The notes beneath the pieces are model-generated. The model was not told the origin of the DNA. It was given only the letters and a program-made list of their open reading frames with translations, and did not search any database. DNA of 64,000 nt, taken from Vespula vulgaris (taxonomy: Eukaryota > Arthropoda > Insecta > Hymenoptera > Vespidae). Shown here piece by piece: positions 1 through 13,400 of this stretch. Where the stretch lies: assembly GCF_905475345.1 (NCBI RefSeq), contig NC_066597.1:1318501-1382500 (forward strand). Direction: 5' to 3'. A program made the position numbers and the translations under genes. Numbering within the stretch: the stretch's first letter is position 1; every line of letters starts with the position of its first letter.

Positions 1-133
1 GGAATATAAGTTGCATGTATGTAAATTGTACATAATATTAGCTTAACATATGTTGCTGAAAAAACTAATAGCTCTTGTATGTATAGATTGCATAAACATT
101 TAAGATAGTACCTAATATAAATTATTTTTACAG
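1..133 (+). other. Intron tail at window edge (SERAC1-like gene)
   Basis: The first 133 bases are AT-rich and non-coding and end in a clean acceptor (tttttacag) just before the first recognised SERAC1 exon. They are the 3' end of an intron, so upstream exons of the gene lie outside the window. Confidence 0.7.
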
Positions 134-2584
134 GATATAATTGAGAAAGTCCATGACATGTTGTTACATTTAAATTCATTATGTAATAAATTACATCCAT
201 GTCTTACTCAGTTTCTTCATAAAAAGTTTGGAGATTTATTTAGAGTAAGTAAAAATTTCAAACATAAAATAAGAATAATAAATCTATAATGAAGTATATG
301 TCATAGGATGGTTTAATGTTTGAACATGATTTAACAAGTATGGGTTTAGCAATTCCTCCAGCAATTATATGGAATGAAGAATTACTTCAAAACTGTGTCC
401 AAACAATTTATCATCATTCCTCTCTTGAACAATATAGTAAAGGTATAAGAGATTGGGCAGATTGGTGTCATTAAGTAATATATATTTTTTATTTACTATG
501 TTTTTATGATTTTTATTTCTATTTTTTTTAAGATATTGTGAATGCTGATGGTCTCCGAATACTTATGTTAATTTACAAAATCTTCAGTAATGATATTGAA
601 ATGTGCGTAATACTTGCCAATATACTTTCTAATATATCACTTCACACGGAGTATTTAGATGATTTTTTTCGATCAGGTTAGACATTACTAAAATAAACAA
701 AATATCTATTCTTTTATCATTGAGAATCATGGAATATCATCGATTTTTTTTTAGGTTGGTTTAGTATATTAGTAACATGGTCTAAGAACAAAGATATAAG
801 ATTATCAGTACCTGCAGGATGTGCATTAGCAAACTTAGATATAGATAAAAATAAGCATATCAAATATCATAGACATGTATATCTTCTTCATCCATTGCAT
901 AGAACTGATACAACATCAAAACTAGATGTTATCTTTTTGCATGGTTTACTTGGTGGAGTCTTTATAACATGGAGACAAAGAGATATAAAAGATGATACAT
1001 CTAAATGCGAAGGTTTGTGCCTGACATGAATAATTAATTTCGAAGAAAATATCCTATATTAATTTTACATAATATGCGCGATTTTTTAATGTGATAATTA
1101 TAGATCCTATTAATAAGAAACGTGAGAATAGTCAAACATCTACTTTGATCAGTGATTATCCCCAAGAATTTTTCAAAGATTTGGCTTATGATTTACAAAC
1201 ACGTGCGTGGAAAAAATTAGGCAGAGATTACGAAGTGATACTCGATGATTGTCCCGTAAATGTTAATTATCAATCAACTGGTCCATTTACTTGTAAAGGG
1301 TAATGCATTATACATATTGTAAATGATTTCAAATCTTTATTGATAATAAAATAATTTAAAAAATCAATATTTTTTAGAGATGATGCTTGCATGAACGATT
1401 TAGAGAATGATAAAATTTGTAGAACACAATGTTGGCCAATGGATTGGTTGCCTCGAGATGTTCCATATCTTCGAATTCTTGGTGTTAATTATGACACAAA
1501 TTTATCAATGTGGACTCCTTTATGTCCGATAGAAAGTTTGAAGTAAATGATAAACATTATTTAATATCTTTACAAATGTCATGTATATACATTTATATTT
1601 AAATGTTTATTATTTTATTAATTCTTCTAGGAGTACCATCAGTGATAGAAGTAGTGAATATATTAGTAAATTATTGATAGCAGATGTTGGAAAACGACCA
1701 ATAATATGGGTTTGTCATTCTATGGGTGGTTTATTAGTTAAAAAAATGCTCGTCGAAGGTCAGTAATTAAAGAAGATCGATAATAAATAAGTAAATATTT
1801 CGCTGCTTTCATATATCGGTACAATACATCAATAACTTTGTATAGAATGGAAAAGTGGGGATAAGAATAACATATGCAAAAATACACGCGGAATAGTATT
1901 TTATAGTACTCCACATCGTGGTTCGCATATAGCTGCATTAACGCAAGCAACACAAATGCTTATATGGCCATCAATAGAGGTGCAGGAATTACGAGAAGGT
2001 GAATTACTATTTTAAAAACAATATAAATATTTATAAGAAAGCATAACTATTTTTATACGTTATATTTATATTCCACAGAGTCACCGCATCTTCTTGGATT
2101 GCACAAAGATTTTATTGAGATGTTAAACAATTATCCTATAAATATCGTGAGTTTCAGTGAAACAAAATCTACCCTGGTAACTGCTTTAAAATTTCCATTC
2201 CAATTCGTCACTCCTAATTCAGCAGGTGAAGTTTTTTAGATGATTATTAAGAAAATATTTCTTTTTTATTTCTTGTATAACAAGATTATTCATAAGGTTA
2301 TTCATTCACAGATCCTGGTGTAGGTGAATTTTTTGAAATTCCACAGGATCATTTAACAATCTGTAAGCCTGCTAATAGGTAATTTTCTCGCAGATTTTTC
2401 GATAATATTTTTATTTTGTTTTATGAAAGATGAAAGTACTTTATAATTCTTTATGTTATCTAGGCGATCGTTTTTGTATCAAAAGCTCTTATGCTTACTT
2501 AGACGTCAGATAGAAATTCGAAAAGAAACAAAGAGCTCAATATTCATGAATCTAACGTGGCCAGATAGATTATTGCCAAAATAA
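134..2584 (+). CDS. SERAC1: SERAC1-like serine-active-site lipase, 5'-truncated by window edge
   Basis: Eleven exons join in phase: 134-244, 307-442, 533-676, 755-1012, 1104-1299, 1378-1542, 1631-1758, 1846-1998, 2079-2225, 2312-2378, 2464-2584, giving 541 C-terminal residues. The N-terminal half resembles armadillo-like helices. An alpha/beta-hydrolase fold then begins at LDVIFLHGLLGG. The nucleophile elbow reads VCHSMGGLL, with the Ser codon at 1719-1721; the residue before His is Cys instead of the Gly of classical GHSMG. A conserved FYSTPHRGSH strand follows. SERAC1 family proteins act at mitochondria-ER contacts in phosphatidylglycerol remodelling and cholesterol trafficking; here that role is inferred from homology. 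The vertebrate protein is about 650 residues, so roughly the first hundred are missing. An AATAAA overlaps the stop codon at 2580-2585. The gene is convergent with the mucin-like gene downstream. Confidence 0.9.
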
Positions 2585-3078
2585 ATGATGTTCCTTATCT
2601 TTACTCTCATTACTCTCTTCTGATGCTTTATTATTTCGTACGTATTCAGGATTATGTCTTTCGTAAGTAGTATCGTCTATTCAATAGAAAATAAGAAATA
2701 TGTTATTTTTTGTTTTACAATTTTATCTATTTTAAAGTAAGCGTTCCTCTTTTCAAATTATTTTAATAATTACAAATTAAAATAATTTATTATTTTGACT
2801 AGAGTAGAAAAATCAAATTTTTTATATTTTAAGTTTATTTTTCGATGATAATAATTGCAGTACGTATCAAAAGAAAAAAAAAAATGTTTTTAATTTTTTA
2901 TAAATAATGTTAATAATTTTATGTCCTTCCTATACAAATTCGTAATCCTTTTTCTTATTAATGGGTACTGCATCATATCCATTACACCTACTTAAGAGGC
3001 AATGATCGTCTGAAGTAAATACCTACACGAATAAATTAACTTATAAATTACAAAGATAACAGTTTATTGTTATCAATT
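2585..3078. other. Convergent intergenic spacer
   Basis: About 490 bp between two convergent stop codons. It is AT-rich, with A-runs and short poly-T. It should hold the 3' UTRs of both genes; no other coding or RNA structure is evident. Confidence 0.6.
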
Positions 3079-6000
3079 TTAAAAATTCGTATCATAATCT
3101 GGATGTTGATGATGATGATGATGATAGCCGCCGTATTTATTATTTCCGTGTGATGGATTAGAATAATACCCGTTCCATTCAGATCGCCAACTATCGTGGA
3201 GGTTATATTTTTTACCTTCTTGAAATGATCTGTCTACTAATACCTGTAAAAAGTATAAACAAATGATAAAATTATTTAAAGAATTGTCCCTACGAAAAAT
3301 GTGTAAATTTCTCTGTTATCGACTGCTCGTATCGACTATCGATTATCATGTTATTAAACGCCATCTAGTACTAAGTATAGGAATTAAATTTGTCTACTCC
3401 TGACGATAGGCAATACTCGTTACATATATGTTTACGTGTAACATAAAAATTATTTCATCGACATACCTTATTAGATGTCGATTCAAATGATTTATCGTTC
3501 CATGAGACATCTGGATCAGTCCATATTGTATGTATTTGCTTCGGATAATCATTAGATCTGTTCAACGAGGTTGCATGTGAATTTCCCAGTATATTTTTTC
3601 CAATTCCATCTTCGTAAATAGTAGATACAGAGGGTTTCAACTTTGAACCATTTTGACGATTGACCAGCTAAAATTTCAAAAAATGTTTCTATTATTTTGA
3701 ACTTTAAGATAACTAATTAATTAATTAATTAATTAAATTAACTTACTACGGAAACACCGAATACAATAATGAATAATAATCCTCCAATACCGATGACTAT
3801 CATAACAACTGCCCACTGAGGTATTAATCTATCTTCGTTTTCAATTATGTTGGAGGAAGGAACCTTGGGTATCACTAAATAAAAAATAATACAACGTAAC
3901 AAACTGTATAATAATCATACAATAATATTTCACTTACCTACAAAATCAGTAGATTTGGGATCTATCGTAAATACGCCTAACTTCATGTCTCCTTTACCCT
4001 TCGTCTCATTCCAACGACTCGAATTATACGTTCTCAAAGAATCGTGAAATATTACTTTCAATTCTTGCGTGTTGATTCTTTGCGGTAAGTTCACGAGTTC
4101 AATGAAAAAGTCTACTAGAATACTACCTTGGCTGAAAAATTAGACAAAGGAAAAATTAATTTCAATAACTAAGCATTTTTTAGGATCAATATTTATGGTT
4201 ACGTACCTGAACGAATCGATTCTTATTTTTTTGTACCAATTCATTAAAACGGTAGACTTTGAAAAAACGAAATTCATCTGAAAAATAGAAAGAAAAAACA
4301 AATATGTCAAAGTTATGAAAAAAATATTGACATATATCATAAAAGATCATTTAGTAAAGATTTACATCTCTTTCAATCTCGTTTGCAAGTTGCTGCCATT
4401 CTTGAGTATTACGATCGAGTAATTCTGGCACCCAAATAGTATTACCAATTATTCGTATAGTACCAGCAACTTCACACTCTTCCTCGCATATTCCAATAGT
4501 CGTTGATCTTGGTGTAGTCGTTGTCGTAGTTGTCGTAGATGTTATTGAAACAGCACTTGTAGTTTCGACGACCGACATGTTCACAGAAATATCTGTTGCA
4601 GTTCTTGCGACTTCCAAGAGTTTTTCAATTGAGATTGGAGTAGTAGATGGAGTTGGCCAGCCAGTAAACTCGGTGGTAGCTCTAACAATGAAAAGTGATT
4701 ATTTTTATACCTCATTTAAATCATTTTAATTCTTTAATTTAATTTAATTTAATAAAGTTGATTGATGTTTACCTAGTTGGCCATCCTTTTTGTATACGTG
4801 GAGTAATTGCAGGAAGTCCATCGATTCGATGACTCTGAGGAGTTGTAATTTTATGACCAAGTTTCCGTCCACCTGGTCTGCTAGGAAATACAATTTTCAA
4901 ACCACTAGCTTTAGCTGTAGTCGGTTCAGTGCCCGTTAAAGTGGAATTATTATTATTATTAGCATCACTCGATTCATTATTCTTTGATTCTGACGAATTC
5001 GTCGCTTTTTCTGTATAATCACGAGGTAACAATGCAGTTACGTCAAACTTCGAATTGGCAAAAAGATTTTGAATGGAAATTTTTTCTGTAGTAAAGTTCG
5101 ATGAATCAACACTAGCAGGTATTATTTCGCTGTTCTTTTTTTTGTTATAATCAGCCGGCAAAAGTTTAGAGACATCAACCTTTGATTTTGCTAAAATATC
5201 GCTCAAAGCACTACGTTCTGTTATTTCCTGTCGATCTTCTTTTGATAATTTAAAACCAGGTGGTAGGAAAGATTTGACATCTTGGAAGATGATTTGTGTA
5301 TTGGTCTTTTTAGTAGCAGCTGTGCTGGCCTGAGTCGTAGACTTTGTTTCATCGGAGTTTAATGGCGTTGTAGTTTTTCCAGAAGGCCATCTAAAATATA
5401 TAAATTATCGCGTTAATGAATATACAAAAGAAATAGGAGAAAACATAAATAATTATATAATTTTCTAACTTGAACGCTATCTTCGCTCGTGGCGTATTAG
5501 TAGTCATCCCATTGGAATCAGAATCATGTAAGAACCCTTCAGAAGAGTTGTTAACATTCGTACGATCAAACCTCTTGTCATTGTACCTTCTAGGTACAAA
5601 TTTACTAATAATAGGAGTTTTGCTAGTAGTAGTACTACTACCGCTCGTAGATGTAACATATTTACGACGAGTTGTACGATCTCTATCATTTAAAACATCC
5701 AACTGCAATGTATTACCAGCTGTTCTGAAGCCACCGACAAGGAAACCACTTGATAATTCAGATTGCACTCTATCAAGTTTATCGATGATGCTTTCCGTTG
5801 ATTCTGGAGGTGGAAATGTCTTTTTTATTGAGGTCATGGCCGCAGCATCGTTGTTTATTCGTACGACTCGATCTACCACCGGAAATGGTAGAAAACGTGC
5901 ACCATTTATGCTACGACTAGTTTGTACAAAAGCCAATACTCTGGAATCCTCAGTCGTAGTACTTTCTAATATTCGATCATCGATAGATTTTTCTTTGGTC

Positions 6001-7856
6001 AATGACGGTGGTGGTGCTACTTGTTCAGTAGTCATTGGCGTTGGTGTGCTCGTTGGAATAGAAATCGTTCCATTGACGACACTTTTTGTTGTCACTACAG
6101 ATACAATAGCTTCACCGATCAAGATCGAACTTTCTAACTCGTCAGGATCGTCCGATGACGGTGACAGTTTTGGTGGATTCATAAAGGCAAAGTTTTTGTT
6201 GCTACCCTCCATCGAAGTCACTTCTTTAGCATCTGTATTCGTTGTAGAGATCGAATCATCCTCTTCGTTGTCCTCGTTTAAAAGTCTTTCGTCGATGAAA
6301 GGATGATCTTCGTGATTATTTAATTCTGCCGATCTTTCGGTAGTTGCGTCGTGTGTTTCAAAGTCCGCATAATCGACGGTTTCTGCGTCTACAGAGATAA
6401 GAGTTAAAACGTGAATGAAAAGGAAGGTATTTAAATATTTTTTTACTCGATCAATGAATCATTATAATAAACTAAACCCACATTACCTACGGTTTTGTAT
6501 TGCGATCGATTATTGTTATCATAATCCTCGTAATAATAATACGAATCGTACTGATTCGTCGAATGATCTTCGTCGTATTCGCGATTCCTAGCATTATGAA
6601 GACCATCGACATTTGAAAGTGGATTATGTTCGTGTATCGGTCGCTTGCATTTCGATTGCTCTTTAATATAATCAGAAGGAATTCCCGATTTAGCATTGAT
6701 TTCGTAATCACACTCATCAGCTACGCCATCGTCTTCTTCTACCTCTTCTTCTCCCTCTTCTTCTATTTCTTCTGTATTTTCCTTTGAATTCAATCGTGAC
6801 ATATCCATGACGTTATTTTCCTCGAGCGAACGAAGTAACAATGATGTATCATTTTTTTTGCCCCATTCCAAAGGTACATCACTTTCTCGATGTTCATACA
6901 CCGAGTTCGTCGGTATGAGTTGTGAGAACTTGTATCGTGCCTGAGAAGTTTCTAAAAGTACAACGAGATAATAGATATCTGTTTATAATACATATTTTAT
7001 TGATAGTGATACATTTTCTATGTATATATCAAAATTTAAATATCTCCCAATGAAATTTCTCGAGGAGACTCATCAAGAAAAAATTTTCTTTCACAATTTC
7101 GATATACGTATTTTTTCACGAAATCGTAAGCTATCGATCAGAATGAGTTTCAATAGATTCTTTCGATGAAATCTAGAAACGTTCTAACGCAATCATATTA
7201 CTCGTAAGATAGGCGTCAGAGAATGGAATGAAGGAGAGCGATATGGAGATTTCAACGCTCGCATAGAAACTCCAATGCTTGCTTGCGCGTATACACGCGT
7301 GAATAACGAACCGTGTAAGTAACTCTCTTGATCACTCTCTAATTTGTTTCAAAGAAAACATTGATTTGATCTATATATAGGTAGCTGATAGAATAGATTA
7401 GCCGACTAGAAAAATCTTGAAGCAACCAATTTCCAATTGGTTCACCCTATATAATTGAACCTCGTTTGCCTTCGTAACTCGGAGGAATTGTTCCATGGCC
7501 TTGTATAGTTATTATTACATAGTATATCTATACTTACGTACAATATATAATAATAAGCATGTCGGAATAAATAATAAAAGCGGAACGTAGCGAATGTAGA
7601 AGACGTAATCGAACTATGTAACCGTGTAACTATTGAAGAAATTGGAAAAGGGGCATGATCGAGTAGTAGATTATCTGTATTGCACATGCAATATGCTTGT
7701 CTCGACTTTCTTCCCCTCGGATGGTCGACTAGAAAATTAATTTCCTCGCGAGTGGAATACTTGATAACACGACTTCGGAAGACATCGGGGACTTGAATTA
7801 TAACGGAACGGTTTAGACAAAAAAGGAGCGAGGAATCGTGCAATGCGTAAAGAATG

Positions 7857-7912
<56 letters not shown>

Positions 7913-8579
7913 TACACACATATACATAAGTTAACAACGGTAACCGTTCTCCTTTCGATCGTCCTTCGACCGGTCGTCGATCGTTCCTTGCACCAAACGT
8001 GTTCACGAACTCGAACCCTTTGTTTTCTTGAGCAGAATATGGATTCCCTCTTTCTCTCTCTCTTTCTCTCTTTCTCTCATCGGTATGTTTCACACTCACC
8101 TAACGCACATATGTATACGCATATAAATGCATTTACTTTCGCTACTAGAGATCTCGTTTACGCTTTGCCTTTATTCATTTCTTCATCCGACTCGCCATAA
8201 AGAATGCATGTGCTAAGACTTTCCCAACCTTGAGAGGACCTAACTTCGAGAGTTATTTCTTAGCACAGAATCATACTTAAAACGCCATTTATGATTACGA
8301 TATAATATATATATATATATTCCGTTATAATTCTATTCGAAGGATAACTATATACACTTATATAATTAATGAGATAATTGATCGATCGATCGATCAAACT
8401 AATTCAACCGAAACTTTTTAACAATAGCAGTAAAATCTGTAATTGAATAAAAAATAAAAGACACCATAAACATAGATCTCTAAAATATGCTTACCTTGTT
8501 GACAATAGGTGCCGACAAGAAAGAAGACAACGAGGAAGAACAAGCATGGTGGAATTGCTACGTGCGACATTTTCATCAT
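3079..8579 (-). CDS. Mucin-like type I transmembrane protein with SEA-like segment
   Basis: Ten exons join in phase from ATG 8579: 8495-8579, 6487-6951, 5470-6388, 4773-5390, 4366-4681, 4207-4277, 3938-4131, 3747-3874, 3467-3667, 3079-3243, giving 1053 residues. The first 27 residues form a signal peptide (hydrophobic LFFLVVFFLVG). Residues about 30-770 are acidic, Ser/Thr-rich and low in complexity, including a run of Thr. Three spaced copies of a motif D-V-x-x-(F/L)-L-P-x-(G/D)-(F/Y) occur near residues 525-610. Residues about 775-880 look like an SEA domain (AGTIRIIGNTIWVPELL, then STVLMNWYKK and ILVDFFIEL). One membrane helix (about 910-934, WAVVMIVIGIGGLL) precedes a 120-residue tail rich in Asn, Tyr and His, with five His in a row near the end. 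I do not recognise a named family. A cell-surface or apical-matrix role is inferred from architecture alone. Confidence 0.82.
7860..7910. repeat. TA dinucleotide microsatellite
   Basis: An uninterrupted TA tract of about 25 units, followed by a short CA-type tail. It lies in intron 1 of the mucin-like gene and should be polymorphic and able to form a hairpin. Confidence 0.95.
8378..8397. repeat. Perfect 20-base GATC palindrome
   Basis: TTGATCGATCGATCGATCAA reads identically on both strands. It is a GATC tandem flanked by complementary bases, inside intron 1 of the mucin-like gene. Confidence 0.9.
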
Positions 8580-10418
8580 CCGCCAAACTCGAATCCCTTA
8601 AAATCTTTCCAATTTTCTATGATCTCGTTCACTCCCGTTTTCAATGTAGAATCAACGTAACTTTCATGATTAAGTACATGCCGCGAACAGAGTCACACAG
8701 CTTGCCTGCCTATTAATTTCGATTTCGTAAATGAGATAATTTCTTTTCTTTTTTTTTCTTTTGTTGTTTTCTCAGGTATTGGTAGCGGCGAACGCGTACA
8801 TTGTTCTCTAAACATACGATCGCGGCCACGGTACGGCCCTCACTGCTAAGAAAACGAGTAGAAAGCAAAATCTTACTTTCACTTTGTCGCCGTAGACTAC
8901 CACACCATCACCACCAGTCGCTCGCACCTCTTAGAAGAGATCGCCTCGAGGCCAACGAGATCCTCTCTCTCTCTCTCTCTCTTTCTTTTTTCTTTCTTAC
9001 TGTTCGCTGTTTATCTTTCTTTCATTCTTTTCTTGCTTCCCTCGATCACGTGTAAGATCTTTCGATCTTTTCTCGATCGATCAAATTTAATCTAATATCG
9101 TGATAAGGAAACGTATGTTAACATTGTTACGAGAGACCAAAAGAAAATATTGTTAATTGCAGGAAAAAAATACCATTTTTTTTTTTTTTTTAAGAATCTT
9201 GGATAGTTCGGTGTTGCGTTGATATAGATGAAGGGACGCGTAAGAAGAATTAAGAGATTCTTGTGGATCCATCTTCTTGAAAAGAATTTTTTTTACTATC
9301 GACGAAGGGAAATCGCTAACAAATCGAATTTGATAAAGACAGAAAAAAGAACTAAGATTGAACTAATGCAAATATAATTAAAATCATTTTCATAATATAG
9401 AATTTTATGTGGAGTATACTGAGAAAATACAACAATATACTGTCTCTTGATACAACTCTACAATGGGTATTATACGCTTTACAATTTCTCGGTTACCATA
9501 CTCATGAATTTGATATAAATTCTTGTTGTCTTTCTTGGTTTAGCTTGTTGATAATGATTAATATACAGAAGCAATTGTTCGTGGAAACTTTCGATATCTT
9601 CGTATTTAACAGGACAAGTATGTAACGCATTCCTATAACATCAAGTACGGAGAGGAATATGAACTATCGTAGAGCATCAGATTATATTCTAGTCGGTTCC
9701 TTCTTTTTTATCATATACTTACATTTATTACGCTGTGTTTGTATAACTGGTTCAAATAACTTAACTTTCGAAAGATCTTCTATAATCGTGCGTCTAAAAA
9801 ATATACCTCATCTGATTGTCATAAATTGCCTTATGGTACACGTCTCGTTAAGGAAATTATTTTCTAACATAAATAATTAATAACTTATCATCAGTTACAC
9901 AATTTCAAACGCACACAGCTGAGTTGAATGTTCATCTCATGCATTCTAGAGTTTTGCCTTTACACATGAAAATTTATATAAAAGAATTATAAAAGCATAT
10001 TTTGCACTATAAGTATTGTAAACCGGACAATCTTAAATGGATCTTAAATCTGACAATGTAATAAATACCTATGTATTTATTTTCATAATACACTTTTTTG
10101 CCTTATATGATTCTCAACGAATAAGTCATCGTAACTTAGTACTCTGTATAACACGGCACACGTTTAACTGTGTGGAATTGGTGTTATTTTATTGATACCT
10201 ATAATTACATACGATTATCACCTTGCGTGTAAAGTACTTCAATCCAACTATAGCAATAGATTCAATAACTCATTTTCTTTTTGGACACCACATTTATGTT
10301 TTCACTTGTTGATTCAAATGCTTTAACTGAAATAAAGATAATATATCATATTCGCAAGTTGTATGGGGTTTCTTTGTTTGTGTGAAGTTTCTTCAAAAAA
10401 ATTATCTAATAATAATAA
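8580..10418. other. Intergenic region: promoter side of mucin-like gene and 3' UTR of TCERG1
   Basis: The part 8580-9060 is comparatively GC- and CpG-rich (cggcgaacgcg, gatcgcggccacgg) with a TC tract at 8962-8982. It is the likely promoter and 5' UTR of the minus-strand mucin-like gene. From 9060 to about 10150 the sequence is AT-rich and non-coding. The last few hundred bases before 10419 should be TCERG1 3' UTR. Open frames of 72-73 codons at 9407-9880 have no splice context or protein-like composition. Confidence 0.55.
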
Positions 10419-13400
10419 TTACTTCGTGGTTGGTCTTCTTGATGGTTCAGATGCTGTGGGAGGTGGAGGTGGTCCTCTTCGAGCTAATTCTTCCAAATAT
10501 CCCATCAACAGTCGCGTTCGTTCAGCAGCTGCTGCTTCTAATACAAGAAAACGTCGATCCTTCCTCAAAATTTCTTCAATTTCGACTAAGCAAGCACTAT
10601 TTTCTTGCACCTTTTTGTACGTCTTATCAGTAATCAACTTTGTCTCCTAAAAAAAAAGAAAAAAAAAATGAGAAGAAACATAGAAATATAGTAATTAAAT
10701 ATGTTCAATACGTTACCGTAGAAAAAATTGCATACCTGCAGGAGTTCTCTAAAATCTGCCTTAGCAGCAACAAGTTTATCCTTTATGTATTCTTTAAATT
10801 CTTTTTCACATTTCTATTCATCAAAAAAAAAAGAAAAAAAAAAGAAAAAACAAGAAAAAGAAAAATAGAGTACAATACACGATTAATGTACATTCTCAAA
10901 AAAATTTAAAAATTTTATTATCATCAACGTACCCGATCGCTGGATGAAAATTTAATATATCTAGGATCATCTTTTAACAATTTTTTAATATCTCTCCAAG
11001 ATGCTGTGAGTTCGGTCGAAGCACCTACTTCGTCTAAAACCTCTCTAAATTTATCTCGCTTTTTTCGACCAAGCTGTTCGATGTGTTCATTGAACAATCG
11101 TTCCTTTTCCTCACGATCTAAACTCTCCGCTAATTCCCATCTATGATCCTTCCTTAATTGTCGTTTTGCTTCTCGCCACGCAAGGTCACCGTTTCTCACC
11201 TGCATTTCAATATATTTTATTGGAAAGTGTTATTTTTGAATTAGCTTATTTCAAAGGAAACTTTTGCTATACTTACCAAATCAGCAAGAAGTGCACTGAA
11301 GTGTTGAACAGCTTCCGTATGGCGATGATGCTGTCTTTCTTTATCGCGGTCTCGAAGATGTGTAGCCAATGTTCTCTGTACCTCTCTTTCTCTTTCTCGT
11401 AAACTTGCTTCTGCTCTTCTTTCACGTTCTCGTTTCTGTTTCTCGCGATCTTCCTCGGAATCGGAATGATCATCTCCTTCTTCCTTCTATACGAATACGT
11501 TATAATATAATATAATATAATATAATACGTTAACAATGATTAAAGATATAAAATGATTATAGAGAAATTACATCATTTTCTTTTTTTGTATTCTTTTCGT
11601 CACTTTCTTCTAATTCTCCGCTTTCCTTCTCAACAATTTCCTTTTTCTCCTTGCCATTTTCTTCAGTTCCAGTATCTGTCCGTCTCTGTTTCTTTTCTTT
11701 ATTATCCTTATCAGATTTGTCCTTAGATTTTTCTTTATACTTATCCACATCCTTCCGGTCCCTGTCCTTCTTCTCAGATTTATGGTGGTCTTTATCTCTG
11801 TGCCGATGATCTTTATCTTTTTCCTTTTCCTTTTTCCTTTCCTCCTTCAGAATACGAATATAGTCTCTAAACCAATCTTCTCTAGTGGTTGCTGATTCTA
11901 CGACTCTGTACCTCCAATCAGATTCCAATTTTTTCTTACAGTCACTCCAGTGCGAATGTCTGTCAATGTCTTTGTGCTCACGTAGCATTGCTATGAATTC
12001 CTTTTTCACCTGAAATACATTCATCATAAGATCGTCATTATTGAGAAATAACAACAATTTTGCTTATTTACTATTATTTTACAAATCTTTATTATAATTG
12101 TAAACTGTTTTGGCTCGGATTTATCATGCACGCTTAATAATATTTCCAACCAATGAGTACACGCTTATAACCACATTACAATCACTTTATAATTGTATCA
12201 TGTAAAGTAATTATTTGTAATGTGGATCAAACTATTTCAACTTGCAAACCTTGTATTATGGTTTTCAAATTGTGTATTTCGTAATGGGTAGAACAAATAT
12301 TGAATAATGTTCATTCGCGTCAGGAGATATCACAACTTTAAGGGCTCTATTTGTTGGAATTTTTTATGAAATATGCTGTTGTTTTCTGCTGAAAAAAAAG
12401 TATACTCATTATAGCTGTAAAAATGATTAGTTTGTAGCAAGCTGTCATTAAACAAATATACACACACTTCCATACAAAAATATACATACATTAAATTTTA
12501 CATATTGCACATATAAAACATTTATATTTACACATTCACCCATACACACTAGAACGAACTATATTAAATCAAAATTAATTCTGTATTAATGTAACTCTGC
12601 TTCCTAAGAAAAGAAAGTATCTTGTCTTGATTTAATGACAACTTGCTTTAAAATATGGATATGTTTTCTAACGCCTTCCCTTGCTGAAAAGAAAAAATAT
12701 GTTAGTAAGTTATTATCGAGTTTGTATGATTTCAGAAATTTTTAGCCGTCCAAATTACGAAACGAGCTATTAACTCTACTTCTTACTTCCCTTTTAATTA
12801 TTTCTTCAAGTTCCGTATTTAGAGTATTAGTTCTACAATATTATAGTGGCATTGTAGCACTAACAACTTTTTCTTTTTTATATTTCATACTATAAAAATA
12901 CTTGATATTATTTTTTCTTTATTAAATAATAAATATGAAAGAGAATGTGTATATATATATACACACACACACACATATAAATATATATACATATGTATGT
13001 ATGTATATGTATATGTGTATGCATATATATATATATATAAATATAGAAATTAATATTTAAAACTAACTATGTTTATAAGTGACTCCATCTTAATTATTAA
13101 TGATTCCAGCTTAATTTTTTTTTAATTTTGCTAAAACATAAAAATGTTTTATTACCCTCTGTCATTCCCATTGCGTAATTTACGGACGACTTCGGAATTT
13201 CGTATAGTAACTAGCCTCTCTCTCATGATATTTTTTTACTAATAATATCCATGTAATGAGAGAAAATATTCTTGATCGTGAAATATTTCTATAATTTTTT
13301 TCTTTCTTTTTTTTTTTTTTTTAATATCACAAGTTGGAACCTATTTTTTTCACATTGATTTTCAACGAAGAAAGATTTAGTATTACATAATCAACTTGAT

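Larger units (their letters stand above)
6952..8494 (-). other. Large intron 1 of the mucin-like gene
   Basis: This 1.5 kb intron separates the signal-peptide exon from the rest of the gene. It carries a long TA dinucleotide tract, a 20-base GATC palindrome and TC-rich stretches. Apparent open frames inside it are translations of the repeats. Confidence 0.7.

Noticed and set aside
5470..6306. 278-codon open frame on the plus strand
   Set aside because: It is antisense to the large Ser/Thr-rich exon 5470-6388 of the mucin-like gene, which has consistent splice sites and phase; the antisense frame has no start or splice context.
7442..8200. Several open frames of 120-161 codons with Ile-Tyr runs on both strands
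   Set aside because: They are translations of the TA repeat at 7860-7910 and its flanks inside an intron.
9407..9880. Two plus-strand frames of 72-73 codons
   Set aside because: AT-rich composition, no splice signals, no domain; consistent with chance in an intergenic region.
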